From: Phoronis australis
Taxonomy: Eukaryota > Phoronida > Phoronidae
NCBI GenBank assembly: GCA_002633005.1
Contig: NMRA01000211.1
Location: 570,790-634,789, forward strand
DNA: 64,000 nt
Direction of reading: 5' to 3'
Below are positions 34,216 to 44,060 of the stretch, one piece after another. Made by a program: the position numbers and the translations under genes. The notes beneath the pieces were generated by a model, which was not told the DNA's origin, made no database searches, and saw nothing but the letters and a program-made list of their open reading frames with translations. Each line of letters begins with the position of its first letter. The stretch's first letter is position 1.

Positions 34216-34439
34216 TTTTAGTTCGAAAATTAAGCAACAGGACTGCCATCCAACGATTTGAGTCCTACAGATAAGACATTTGATTATTTTGGTTGATTGA
34301 AGAAATTCTTATAGAGGGCGCGAGCGTAATCACTCTTCTTCTTTGTTAGATTACTTCATTAACAATAGATTTCACTTGTCTTAATTTGTGGTTATGATAT
34401 AATAAATTAATTACTGCATTTAATTATTATCTTTCCATC

Positions 34440-34700
34440 CACGCACAATCTCAAAGCATACAGTTACCTTTAGTCAATTTCTGAAAGAGAGCTGGCCATC
34501 CAACCATAAATATCAGAATGGAGTTAATCAATCGTGTAGGATATTTGCTTCGCCTGTCAACCGCCAAACTGGATTGTTTTCCATCCGATCGAACCATCAA
34601 GTTTTGGTCGACGGGAGAGCGCCGTGATGCCCTATGCGTATGGAACGCCTCTAGCGTCACCTTCTGACGGGTCTTTTCTGACACGTTACGACTCATCGAA
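34440..34700 (-). repeat. dispersed repeat, inverted copy 3
   Basis: Its reverse complement starts ATGAGTCGTAACGTGTCAG and contains AAGGTGACGCTAG.GGCGTT, as does 45655-45715 on the plus strand. Its further part (TCGATCGGAT..GCGGTT) matches the inverted copy at 47480-47615. Its conserved start can be read as M(S/T)R.VS.KTR.KVTL.AFH, so a former coding origin is possible. Confidence 0.6.
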
Positions 34701-34709
34701 GCGCGTCAG

Positions 34710-35735
34710 AGTTGACTCGAAATGTACTTCCCAAATGTGTCAAGTTACCGCCCCATTACTGTGGGACCAATAAGACGTTGTCATTGGCTCAGCTATGACG
34801 TATGCTTCGATGTCAGTCAGTTTACGCCCCAACTGACCCGATATTTGACTAGCCTAAAAGGTCATTAGCTGGCCCACTTTGCATTTGACGAATAAGGGAC
34901 AAGTTAACATTCAAACTCGTATCAATTAAATGAATCATAATCCACCTCTGTGGAGTGTAGCGCCCAGCAACAGTATAACGGTGGCTTCTGCGTTAGAATA
35001 GCATGCAACGTCAAATTGTTATAAATATAAACGAGGCAATGCTGTGAGTGACAAGGAGTGGATGACTGTGACCTTGGGGTCACGGTGATTTTCACAGTGC
35101 TGTGCCAACAGTTGTAGGTTTTATTCTCTTGATCACTGAAGATGTACCAGTAGGTATTACAGTCTTGCTCAGTGGAGACAAGCTGTCGTGTAGATTGTGA
35201 GGTTGTGTTTTTATACGAGGCAGTACCACTGGCAAATTTAAGGGCGGGGGGGGTAAGGGGGCCATGCCCTCCCCTAATATTCTCCCAGATTCCATTTGGT
35301 AGTACTGGGGTGCAAATGTCTGACGAGCTAATACTCCGCCCTGGCCCCCCTAACTCAAAATTCTGGATGTGCCCCTGAGTGCTGGCCATTTTTATAATAT
35401 ATTTTTACGTCAAATGCGCAGTGAAGACAGGGTATGCTAAAATTTGTTTTTTGTGAGAAAGTGGTGGCCTGTTATTGTTTGTTCTTTGAAGTACTAAAAA
35501 CTAAAACGCCGTAAAATGCATTAAATTGGTCTGTGAAAAAAGTCTTTTAATAAATTTTACTGACCACAGCATCATTTTAATGCGTTTGACCGTTTTTTTT
35601 CTGTTTTTTACCTTACGTCGATAATGGCCTTCATACAGGGAAATGAATGTTTCTTGCACTTCTTAGCCAAGTACGAGTAGGGATTTGCGAGAACACGTAA
35701 ACATGTCGTGCGTTTGAACTTAAAACATTAAGTAG
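34710..35735. other. no gene recognised; G-rich patch
   Basis: The stretch at 35240-35390 has runs of G and C with GGGGGCCATGCCCTCCCC and later TGGCCCCCCTAA, resembling low-copy MITE-type repeats. The long minus frame at 34922-35389 reads through it and shows no domain. Confidence 0.35.
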
Positions 35736-35737
35736 CA

Positions 35738-36017
35738 TAGGCGGATTTAGGGGGGTCGTCCCCCCTGGCTGCCGCACGCAAAATGAAACAGCAACAGCGT
35801 GAACCGTGAGGAAATAAAGAGTTCAGCAACTAGGACCGGTAGCGGATGAGGGGGGCTCACGTACCAGAGGAATCGTTTCCACCGATAGATTTTCTGAAGG
35901 GAACGCCCACATCCCGGCCCCCGTAACTTTCGGGCCCCTGTGCACATACAATCGCGCTTTGCCCAATTCCCCAAGGCAACATGTTGGGCACCCCTTATGG
36001 TATCCAAGATCCGCCAT
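35738..36017 (+). repeat. G-rich dispersed repeat, copy 2
   Basis: It begins CATAGGCGGATTTAGGGGGG and ends GGTATCCAAGATCCGCC, so the ends include inverted GGCGGAT / ATCCGCC. Similar bases (AAGTAGC and GAGTAGA) flank it, possibly a decayed target duplication. It matches 3931-4148. Confidence 0.55.
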
Positions 36018-36019
36018 TG

Positions 36020-36945
36020 AGTAGAGATGCCTTTAATAAAGGGACAATGTCTCTCTAATTGAGAAGCCATGCGGTGTCCAGAGGCATGACATTTGAATTA
36101 TAGGATAACCATACCAATACTTCTGTTTCTTTTCAAGATATGTTTGAAGGGCTGTATAACACAATATATGAAATTGCTTAGCAATACAACTGTTTGAGAT
36201 TTGCCTAGGAATAGCAGTTTCACCTTCAACAACGGTGGTAATATCAGGTGTCCCAAAAGCATTCAGCTGATATAGGAGCTATGAGATGTCGCAACAAAAA
36301 TTGGCACAAAGTAATTTTATGTTACAGTACTTCCACTGAGAACATGAATTATGTAAGAAAAGCTGTAAAAATTCTTTAATACCCTGACACATCCTTGGGG
36401 ATGATTGATAATGAGGATGTTTTCTGTTTTTCATCATAGGTTTGGCCTAGTAATTAAAAATACATCCAATTAAGATGATGTCAGAAATTTATTAATGCCC
36501 AGGCTTCTGATTGAAGCTTTATCATAGTCACAGGTCTTTGAACAGCAATTCAGTCATGACCACAAATATCAAGGCTTTAAAATCACATTTAAAGCCAGTC
36601 GAGAGCAGAATCCCACAAATCACAACGTCAAACATACACAGGAAGGAATTGACAGAACAAACTAACAACTTAATGAATCCTTCCCACCCAATGCAGAAAC
36701 TCTAGTATAACAGATTACAAGTTACTAGCTTGTGAAAGACCATTTCAACTGGTAAATTAACATGAGCACCTCGCCTATGAATATGAACTTGTAACAGAAT
36801 TTACAAATCGCAGTGTTATCTGATATACTTGTAAGCTGTGAGTTTCTCTAATGTATAGTGAAGACACAAGTTTGTCAAGCCAAGATAGGTTGTTACTTGA
36901 GAGAGGACATGAAGAACATTCTGGAGCTATTCATTCTTGGGTATG
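36020..36945. other. no gene recognised
   Basis: AT-rich flank beyond the last readable exon of the integrase-type pseudogene. No feature seen. Confidence 0.4.
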
Positions 36946-36949
36946 TAGA

Positions 36950-37470
36950 TCAGCATTTGTAGACATGTTTCTCGAACAGCTCAAGTACAGCAGTGAGATT
37001 GCTGTACGCCAGTGCCAACACTTGCAGAACAAACAGCCTGTATGATGACTTGCCCTTCTCTGTTCACAAACCATGGTGGTTCCATTGACCTTAAAAGGCT
37101 TTCAATGATTGATTAATTTTGAGTAAAAACACATAGTGAAAGCACCAAAAGGACAGCTGATCATCTGGATCCAAAACACGTTTCTCCTCTAAAAAATGAA
37201 ACATCTCATGGTACACATTGGTGACACCAAGCCACATATCTCGCCACAGTCTTTCTATCCTCTGATTGTGCACACTTTTTCCTTGAATGGCACTCCCTCT
37301 GTCCAGACCACGGAACATTTCCATGAATGCACCATGGTCACATCTAACTCGCGAGGGTACACCTTACTTCATTACCGCTTTTTGAAAGCAATCAAGGACA
37401 GTTGTAGAACAGTTGTTAAAGGATGCTTTCCCATACATCAGGAACCGAGTGTCACTGTCTATTCCAGTAT
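36950..37470 (-). pseudogene. DDE integrase-core exon, three in-frame stops (exon 4 of HTH-integrase gene)
   Basis: After the acceptor GTTTTAG (37473) one frame runs to a stop at 36950-36952. It reads [64 protein letters not shown] and WNHHGL.TEKGKS. RCDHG carries the second catalytic Asp and NQRIERLW the Glu of a retroviral-type integrase core. The family is a repeated animal gene (HTH plus rve core, seen in many fish and invertebrate genomes). Stops interrupt it at 37364 (TAA), 37091 (TAA) and 37064 (TGA), all in the same frame and without frameshifts. About ten residues are also missing after RCDHG. The exon carrying the first Asp was not found in the 5.6 kb intron upstream. Confidence 0.75.
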
Positions 37471-37752
37471 CTAAAACAAAAGATGTACTTATAGTGTATA
37501 TAAGACAGGAAAAATATAGCCATGTTTCTGAACAGTTAAGTATTTAATATTAAAAATGTGATATGCACATTAGCAACAAACATTTGTGGCACCCCATGTA
37601 AGCACATTTGCAGTACTGCACTAAGGCACTCGGTCTCACAGTTGCTACTATCTTTTATCAAAAATTATAGCTGAAACTTGATCATTTGTGACCCACTTAA
37701 TACCTTTAAACAAATAAGCAGAAACCATGATGTAAAATTACAGCTGACTTAA

Positions 37753-39882
37753 GCCCGTCACATTTGTCGTATGACGGGACAGTATATGATGTGTCAGCGA
37801 CAGAAGTTAGGGAAAATCATGATAGTGAAGAGACCGTGGTACAACATTTGGGACACAAGATGGCACACAACTGACGTTTTATTTTCTGCTTTTTGCATAG
37901 AACATTAGTATCCCCAAACTATTGCTTTCTCATTTTCAAGTTTTGTACCATAGCTACCATCAAACAAAGTTTTGAAAAATTGTGAGCATTCACAACATTA
38001 GAAGCCTTTAAAAATAAACAAGAGCAACGCAGGGCGTTGAAATGCGCCCACAAATGCTCAGCAAATGGAGTGCTTCTAAGGGTATTTATTTCTATCAGAA
38101 AAATGGCCACTAGATGGCGCAAAATACGTTGAAGTCATCCGAAAACGGGAACAGGTCTTTAATAGAAAGCTATCAGATTTCATAAAAATCCGTCAAGGAA
38201 CTTCAGAGAAACAGGAAAACAGAAAAAATAAAATTGTCACCAAGGGGCACATCATTGGTCACATCCGTCTGAAAATCGTTATCATTGTCCATAGTCAACT
38301 TCATATAAATACACTTGCTAAATTTCATAAAGATTTTGCAGTGGGTTTAGGAGAGTACAGCCATGCCTGCAAAAAAACAAAAAGTGCCACAGTAGGCAAA
38401 GTCATCAGAAAAACACGGTCAACCATCCTCTTCACAATAAGAACATATGCGCTAATTTTCACAAACATCCTTAGAGTGGTGTGTAGGGTTCATAGAGGGG
38501 CAGACCCCAAAAATAGACAAGAAAACAGTAAAAATTGCCACTACATGGCGCAAAATACATCCAACCCATAACAAAATAGGAAAATGTCACCGCTTTTTTA
38601 ATAGAAACCTATATAGAAAATTTCATACAAATCCATCAAGGAACTTCAGAGAAACAGAGGAAAATGACAAAAATGAAATTGCCGGAGAATGGTGTCATAC
38701 CACTAATTGAAGCCCATGTGAAAAATTTCATGAAAATCCGTTGAGGACATTTGAAGATAGAGGTGAACATGAAAAAATAAAAATTGCCACTAGGGGGCAC
38801 ACCGATAGTCCTATCCGTCTGAAAGCCGTCGCAGTTTGTTGTCGACTTCATACAAATAGACTACCTCAGTTTAGTACAGATCCGACATAGCGTTAAGGAG
38901 ATACAGCCATGGGCACAAAAACAAACAAAATTGACACTAGGAGGCGCCACAGTAGTTGAAATCGTCAGAAAATCATCGACAGCTGTCCTCGTCATAGTAA
39001 CAACCTATATGCCAATTTTCATAATCATCCTTGGAGTAGTTTGGTTGATAGAGGGGCAGACGGCAAAAAACAGACTCGAAGACAACAAAAATGGCCACTA
39101 GGTGGTTCAAAATACCGCAAATATATCTGAAAACGAGAGGTTAGCGTCATCTCACTGATAGAAGCCTATATTTCAAATTTTATGAAAATCATTTGAGGAT
39201 CTCTGAAGATATAGAAATAAGCCTAAAGAATGAAATTGCCACTAGGGGGCGCAACGGTAGTCGGATAGGTCTGAAATTCGTCATCATCTGTCGTCAGCTT
39301 CATAGAAACACATCTACCAAATCTCTTCCAAGATCCTGTGAGGGGTTTAGGAGATACAGATGCGGACGCACATAAATATGTGGGCGCATAAAAATGGACC
39401 GTTTTGGCAATTATTATGGTCTGAAATGAGTGAGATTTTACCGCATTGCATGCCAAGAACAGCATTGGGAAATTTTGAACTTGTTCAAAATCATTTCAAC
39501 GTCGTACAACAGTTCTAAAACAGATCTATATCGTAACACTGTGGTGCGATGCCTCACATTTGTTGTATGACAGTTGTACAACTGACATACGATCTTTGGG
39601 TTATCCGAGAGTCTAGGATAGTCCTACAATCGTACTAGACAAACGACAGTCCCCCAAACGTTTAACCATCACGCACATGCTCTGGGACCATCGAGCATTA
39701 AAAATATGACTACGTATCATTGGATGTCAAGCATAAAATATGTCTTGCAACACCTTGGTTTAATGTCGTAGGACATTTGTACAACAATTGTGACTGCGAA
39801 TATGTCAATACAGAAGACTATCGTACAGTACAACAGCATTTTTGTTGCCCTGCTAGCATCATACCACGAATGTGACAGGGGC
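37753..39882. mobile_element. TTAA-flanked non-autonomous element carrying the CTCF-like array
   Basis: TTAA is present at 37749-37752 and 39883-39886. Inside it the left end reads GCCCGTCACATTTGTCGTATGA and the right end, in reverse complement, GCCCCTGTCACATTCGTGG followed by TATGA. A related block, GCCTCACATTTGTTGTATGA, occurs again at 39551-39570, so a shorter nested element (about 39551-39882) is an alternative reading. TTAA target sites are used by piggyBac and Kolobok elements. No transposase is encoded; most of the interior is the tandem array at 38107-39380. It lies in an intron of the HTH-integrase pseudogene. Confidence 0.5.
38107..39380 (+). repeat. higher-order tandem array, each monomer headed by a CTCF-like motif
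   Basis: Monomers of about 130-160 bp occur in the order A-B-C repeated about 2.7 times, with one shorter extra monomer near 38680. Each begins AAAATTGCCACTAGGKGGCRC or a decayed version. The best cores are CCACTAGATGGCGC (38107), TCACCAAGGGGCAC (38237), CCACTACATGGCGC (38538), CCACTAGGGGGCAC (38787), ACACTAGGAGGCGC (38934), CCACTAGGTGGTTC (39095) and CCACTAGGGGGCGC (39239). Type-specific blocks mark A (GCGCAAAATAC, ATAGAA.CTAT), B (CCGTCTGAAA, GGAGATACAGCCATG) and C (CGTCAGAAAA, AGAGGGGCAGAC). The cores resemble the CTCF consensus; binding is inference. Confidence 0.75.
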
Positions 39883-39899
39883 TTAAGCAGCATCTGTAT

Positions 39900-40790
39900 A
39901 CAGTTGACAGTTCCATTCCATTTTACAAAGCATTCATGACAATTCTGGTTAAAGAACAAACAGTACCTCTACTATAGAGAACATAACATGAAAATTCACA
40001 GCTTGAGGCTAGATTAAATGCATTTAAATTTACTACTGTCACATGCATGCATTTTTCTTCTTGACATAAACATCGTATATTATCCAGTGTTTTAACATCA
40101 CATTAAAAGCATTTTGTTCCAGTGTTCTGTTCAAAACCATATTGAAAGTAAACAACAAATTTACAGGGCTCATTTTTGGAGCACACTACATGCCCTGGGC
40201 ACAATTAAATGTCATACGACATACTGAAATCTTGTCTCGCACATCATTTGGTATGTTCGTTTTTCTCCCCCTCCAACATTTAAGTAGAACTTGCTCTGAT
40301 TATGATTGTCAAACTATTAATGCACATCGTACTTTAGTTTTCTCAAAGCCCATTAAAGACTTAAGATAAAAGTACGATTTTGGTATATTTTTGGACAATT
40401 ACTCCTATTTTTGTTACTCTCAGAGTTGAGTGGAATAGTGTTTTTTCAAAAACAAGAAGAGTTGGTCTAAAATCGGAGCACCATGGTGCATCTGTATGAG
40501 GTGACTCGCATGCACATAATTGCGAAGCTTAAGTACATGCACATATATGTGCGGAACATTTGAGTAGGAAAGTTTGGCAAAAATGCATTGACTTGTTTCA
40601 CATGCGCTTATTTGCGGGTTTTTACGGTAATTATAATCCACTGATAAATAATTTAGTTGAACTTTGAAGTGCAATTTAACAATACAAACCAACTGTGCCT
40701 CCAACAGCTGAGTCTAGTTGTGATTCCGCAACCTCATTGTATTGTCTTGAAGACTTGGCATACTCCCTGAGGACGAAGAAACATCGACAC
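39900..40790. other. no gene recognised
   Basis: AT-rich intron sequence between the two TTAA-flanked elements. The missing integrase exon (first catalytic Asp) was looked for here on the minus strand and not found. Confidence 0.4.
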
Positions 40791-40795
40791 ATTAA

Positions 40796-40950
40796 AGGCG
40801 AAGGCAACATTTTTTCATGTCATTTTGAGCTAAAATAAGGTTGGTTGGTTATCCTAGACATTTTCCACTTAATTACAGCTTTTCGTAATTTTGTTAGTTA
40901 CTCGTCCGCTACTCCGGAAGTGACGTTTTAGGAGGCAAGCATTTCGCGCC
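40796..40950 (+). repeat. left terminal inverted repeat of the Kolobok-like element
   Basis: It begins AGGCGAAGGCAACATTTTTT and runs through GGTTGGTTATCCTAGACAT and ACTCCGGAAGTGACG to GGAGGCAAGC. The reverse complement is at 42329-42485 with about eight differences. Confidence 0.9.
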
Positions 40951-41058
40951 AACTTCTTTTCATGTAGTCTGACTGTGAGAGCTGCCGAGTCAGTCATTGT
41001 TCTACCTCGGTTGTGTTAAGTTACGTCGTCGTTTGCTTTCATTTACTAGTCAGTCAAC

Positions 41059-41850
41059 ATGTCACACTGTTGCTGCGTATCGGGATGTACTAATTATCGT
41101 CTCACGCGTGCTTTGGGAGTACCTTAGCATCGCTTTCCGATGGATGACACACTTCGCCGTACTTGGCTCGTTCGTGTGAAGAACGCAGCGTTACCCGTCC
41201 ACGCAACATACAAAGCAGTCGAGAATTACCGTGTGTGTGGCAAGCACTTTCTGCCGTCCGATTACGAAAGGGATTTGTACGCTGAACTAATGAAGGTCCC
41301 TGCGAAACAACGCCTGAAGAAGGATGCCATTCCGTCTGTGTTGATTCCCGGCAGTGCCCCGTCGCCACCCTAGAGAAGTGCGTTTCTGAAGAGAGAAGCC
41401 TCGCGAGCTGTGGCCAGTACAGTGACTGGAGACAGTGGAGGCACTTCATCCACTGTCACCCGTGCCTCCGAACGTACCCCAGAGCGTGCCATTCCTGGAA
41501 CCAGTAGTGATTCGCCCTGTGCTGTTTTCTCCAGCCCAGAGCCTCTAAGCAGCCCTGCAGCGATATTGAGTAGTGGGAGTGATTACAGGCCCAGTTCGAC
41601 ACCCAGTGAAGAGGACAGTTCGTCGTCCAGTGAACAGATCGGTGAGCCAAACTTTGATAAGTTTATTGTGGACTTGTCTAAAGTGTTGGAGCTATTTAGA
41701 AGGTGCCAGGTGTGTGGCGAGGGAGTCACACGACACGATGTAAGCAGTTTGGGTGCTCAGGTCACCATCCAGTGGGAGTGTGTCGCGGGACACTCTGGCA
41801 AGTGGGACAGTTGTTCCTCTGTCCGTGGTATGCCGGAGGTCCACTTAACC
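41059..41850 (+). pseudogene. THAP-domain transposase N-terminus with two TAG stops
   Basis: A single frame from ATG 41059 runs to about 41850 interrupted only by TAG at 41125 and TAG at 41371. It encodes MSHCCCVSGCTNYRL, then HRFPMDDTLRRTW, YRVCGKHFLPSDY and DAIPSVL. These supply the C-x2-4-C, HRFP..W, C-x2-H and AVPTIF-like elements of a complete THAP finger (about residues 4-95). A Ser/Thr/Pro-rich linker follows, then VLELFRRCQVCGEGV and WECVAGHSGKWDSC, a second Cys-His cluster that accompanies THAP in many animal transposon proteins. After VRGMPEVHL the homology stops, because the sequence becomes antisense to the opposing frame. The catalytic core is lost. Confidence 0.8.
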
Positions 41851-42152
41851 GTGTCCAGTAGTGGCTTGGCCTCGTCGAACTCTGAACAGCACAAGCATTC
41901 CATTGAGGTAGGCATAACAACGCACACAGTGCATTTGCACCAAGATGTGTCACCACGTCTGTCCTCAGTAGCCGCCTCGTTTCTCTCAACAGCTGCCTGT
42001 GCCTGTGCGTACTCTGCCTCGTTATACTCGGGCTCAAACATGTACCCACCCACTGAATGTCCGTGAAAAAATTCCTCGTCACCACTGCTGTGAACAAGGT
42101 CTCCGTCACTCACACTTCTGTCACTGTGATACGGGTCACCGACTCCAGCCAT
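41757..42152 (-). CDS. P2X7 ballast-domain-like small protein, 3' end lost
   Basis: The minus frame from ATG 42152 begins MAGVGDPYHSDRSVSDGD, an acidic/Ser N-terminus. An Ala/Glu-rich stretch (EYAQAQAAVERNEAATE) follows, then WCKCTVCVVMPTSMECLCC and EFDEAKPLLD. The W-C-x-C-x2-C..MPT..EC.CC pattern is that of the zinc-binding cytoplasmic ballast domain of P2X7 receptors, which also occurs as stand-alone, often transposon-linked proteins in invertebrates. Past about 41850 the frame is antisense to the THAP frame and is probably not native, so the C-terminal half is missing. It shows no stop within the homologous part. I infer it is the second gene of the autonomous Kolobok-like element. Confidence 0.65.
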   Translation of the reverse strand: MAGVGDPYHSDRSVSDGDLVHSSGDEEFFHGHSVGGYMFEPEYNEAEYAQAQAAVERNEAATEDRRGDTSWCKCTVCVVMPTSMECLCCSEFDEAKPLLDTVKWTSGIPRTEEQLSHLPECPATHSHWMVT

Positions 42153-42328
42153 TTTCAGCTTACAACACACTAAACAATCCCTAAATCCAACGTAGTTGAG
42201 TTCTCTACTAACCTATCTTGCCGCAGAATACTCGCCGATGGAAAGTGGTGGCGACAATTCTTGAAAACAGCACAAAACAAAAGTAGAATAGAACAGATTC
42301 GCACGGTAAACTCAACGCAAAACCAAGT

Positions 42329-42485
42329 GGCGGGAAACGCTTGCCTCCTAAAACGTCACTTCCGGAGTAAAGGACGAGTAATTAATAAAATTACGAAAAG
42401 CTGTAATTAAGTGGAAAATATGTCTAGGATAACCAACCATCCTTATTTTAGCTCAAAATGACATGAAAAAAGGTTGCCTTCGCCT
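42329..42485 (-). repeat. right terminal inverted repeat of the Kolobok-like element
   Basis: Reverse complement of 40796-40950, ending GTTGCCTTCGCCT immediately before TTAA at 42486-42489. Confidence 0.9.
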
Positions 42486-43076
42486 TTAACGTCGAAGCCT
42501 ATGCACCATGCGTGGCTTTAGGATACACCTGTCAAGAGTGTGCATACTACCTCAAGTGATTGCTTAACAGTTACATAAATACAAAATGTAAAATGTGTCA
42601 AATAGGGATAGTAACTGCGCTATTACTGTTTAACGGGGTTTGACACAGTTTGCCAAAAAGTTGAAAAGCAGTAGTCTAGTTGCCAAAAAGTTGACCCTGC
42701 AAAGTTGTTTACTGCAAAGTTTTCGTTTGGAAATTTATTATATATGGTTAGGAGAATAAAAGTAACTTGGTTGCACTTTGTGCAAATTTGAGCATTTTTT
42801 ATAATTCAAGATGGCGGCTTCCGGCATCTTGAATTTCGCCTAATTTCCACATTCTGTACATGATACCGTGTAGAATCATGCAATTCATGGTTTCCAATGT
42901 TCAATGGATGAGATTTACCAGAAACAATCTAAAGATTCTTTACTATACCACAAAAATGATACAATTGCATTAATCACAACTAATTAAAAGCCCTGTCCAT
43001 CAAATTGATAGCAGCTTAAGCACTAATCAGGAGACAGTGTCAATTCTTGAACAGTGGTAATGAAATTATTACATAC

Positions 43077-43214
43077 TTCAGTCGACGTGATATGGTAGAG
43101 GAAGTAACTTCCATTGATTCGGCCATCTCTTGTCGTGTGAAGTTTGCCTTTATCATACACTCTAAGTGAGATGAGGTTATGTCAAACTTTGATGGCACCC
43201 AAATATGGTTGCCC
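43077..43214 (-). pseudogene. HTH exon of the HTH-integrase gene (exon 3)
   Basis: Bounded by acceptor ACATTGCAG and donor CTGAA/GTATGT (phase 2). It encodes SKFDITSSHLECMI and NFTRQEMAESMEVTSSTIS followed by RRLK, a helix-turn-helix typical of the DNA-binding segment before the integrase core in this gene family. Entry to this frame needs a phase-2 donor, whereas the exon at 43702-43832 leaves in phase 1. A small exon is therefore missing or an alternative junction is used. The exon itself has no lesions. Confidence 0.65.
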
Positions 43215-43701
43215 CTGCAATGTACATGTGTTTTCACATGTAATACACATCACTCACTGAAATGTTAAACAAAAGAATAGAGAGCTTTCCTATATGGCCA
43301 GTTACAGGATACCAAATACCACATATATTCGTAAACAATATCACGCTGAAATGCACACAGGTGAGTTTTGGTCATGTAAAACGAGGGACATCTGCATGGA
43401 ATCATTTTCAAATACGTTTTTGGTATTAATTGTTCAGTAACCAGTCATCCGTAAGTTCTCTATTAACTCGTGCAATAAATGTGGCAGCAATGAACACCGA
43501 GTCATTCACATAGGAATAACCTGAAAATGCTATTACCCACAGTAGAGGGGTCTCAAGGTAAAGGTGACATGCTGGTTCCTTTAATAAGCACCGGTTAAAT
43601 TGTTAAAATTACACTGTGTTAAAAAGAGGTAATCATATTACTAGTATTCATTCAATAGATTTACAAGGCCAAAACTACAATACGCAAACAATAATGCTCA
43701 C

Positions 43702-43832
43702 TTGATTCATATTCAGCTTGATCTGCCTCCTCCATTAACCTCCTAGCAAAATTCAATAGTTTTGCTGCATAAGCCTGATCAACACAGCCACCAAAAACAG
43801 CATTTTGTATACTTCCAGTTAAACTCGTCAAC
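43702..43832 (-). pseudogene. upstream exon of the HTH-integrase gene (exon 2)
   Basis: Bounded by acceptor TTATTTTACAG and donor ATCAA/GTGAGC. In phase with the first exon it reads KLTSLTGSIQNAVFGG, DQAYAAKLLNFARRLMEEA and QAEYES, an alpha-helical segment of unknown function that precedes the HTH. It is called a pseudogene only because exon 4 carries stops. Confidence 0.6.
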
Positions 43833-44060
43833 CTGTAAAATAACAATAAGTTATTTATCAAACTGTTACTATTGTAGGGTCAGGCACATTGCAAGACACT
43901 GAGAATATTTTTGTCTCAACATCAATTTCCGTGTAATAGATGGCTGGGCCAAATCCATTAATCATAGGAAACGACTCAAACATGAGAGTAAACTCGCCGC
44001 AAGAGCTTTTTGAAGAAATGTGTGCGTCCTGTTATAGCGACTGGAGCAAATTTTTAGTAA

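Larger units (their letters stand above)
29505..34260 (+). mobile_element. Gmr1-like Ty3/Gypsy LTR retrotransposon, degenerate
   Basis: In order: a repeat-bearing terminal segment (29521-29755), gag with CCHC knuckle, aspartic protease, integrase, then reverse transcriptase and RNase H, and a second terminal segment (34108-34255). The RT and integrase are Ty3/Gypsy in character, but integrase lies upstream of RT, as in Ty1/Copia. That arrangement defines the Gmr1 group reported from deuterostomes. Many stops and frameshifts are spread across gag, protease, RT and RNase H. The terminal segments share 63-bp units and a block TTAGTTCGAA.ATT.AGCAACAG, so they are probably LTR remnants, but full LTR boundaries, target duplication and a primer-binding site could not be placed. 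The element sits within the large first intron of the PAN-FTP gene, antisense to it. Confidence 0.8.
40796..42485. mobile_element. Kolobok-like DNA transposon with THAP frame and opposing P2X7-ballast-like frame
   Basis: The element is bounded by TTAA at 40792-40795 and 42486-42489. It has terminal inverted repeats of about 155 bp starting AGGCGAAGGCAAC. Inside are a plus-strand THAP-bearing frame (41059 to about 41850) and a minus-strand frame (42152 to about 41850) with a Cys cluster of the type found in the P2X7 receptor C-terminus. The two converge tail to tail with no catalytic core between them. TTAA targets plus a THAP transposase fit the Kolobok superfamily. At 1,690 bp with no DDE domain it is an internally deleted, non-autonomous copy. 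The TIRs differ at only about 5 percent of positions. Confidence 0.75.

Noticed and set aside
34922-35389. 155-codon minus-strand frame
   Set aside because: Passes through a G/C-run repeat patch and shows no conserved motif.
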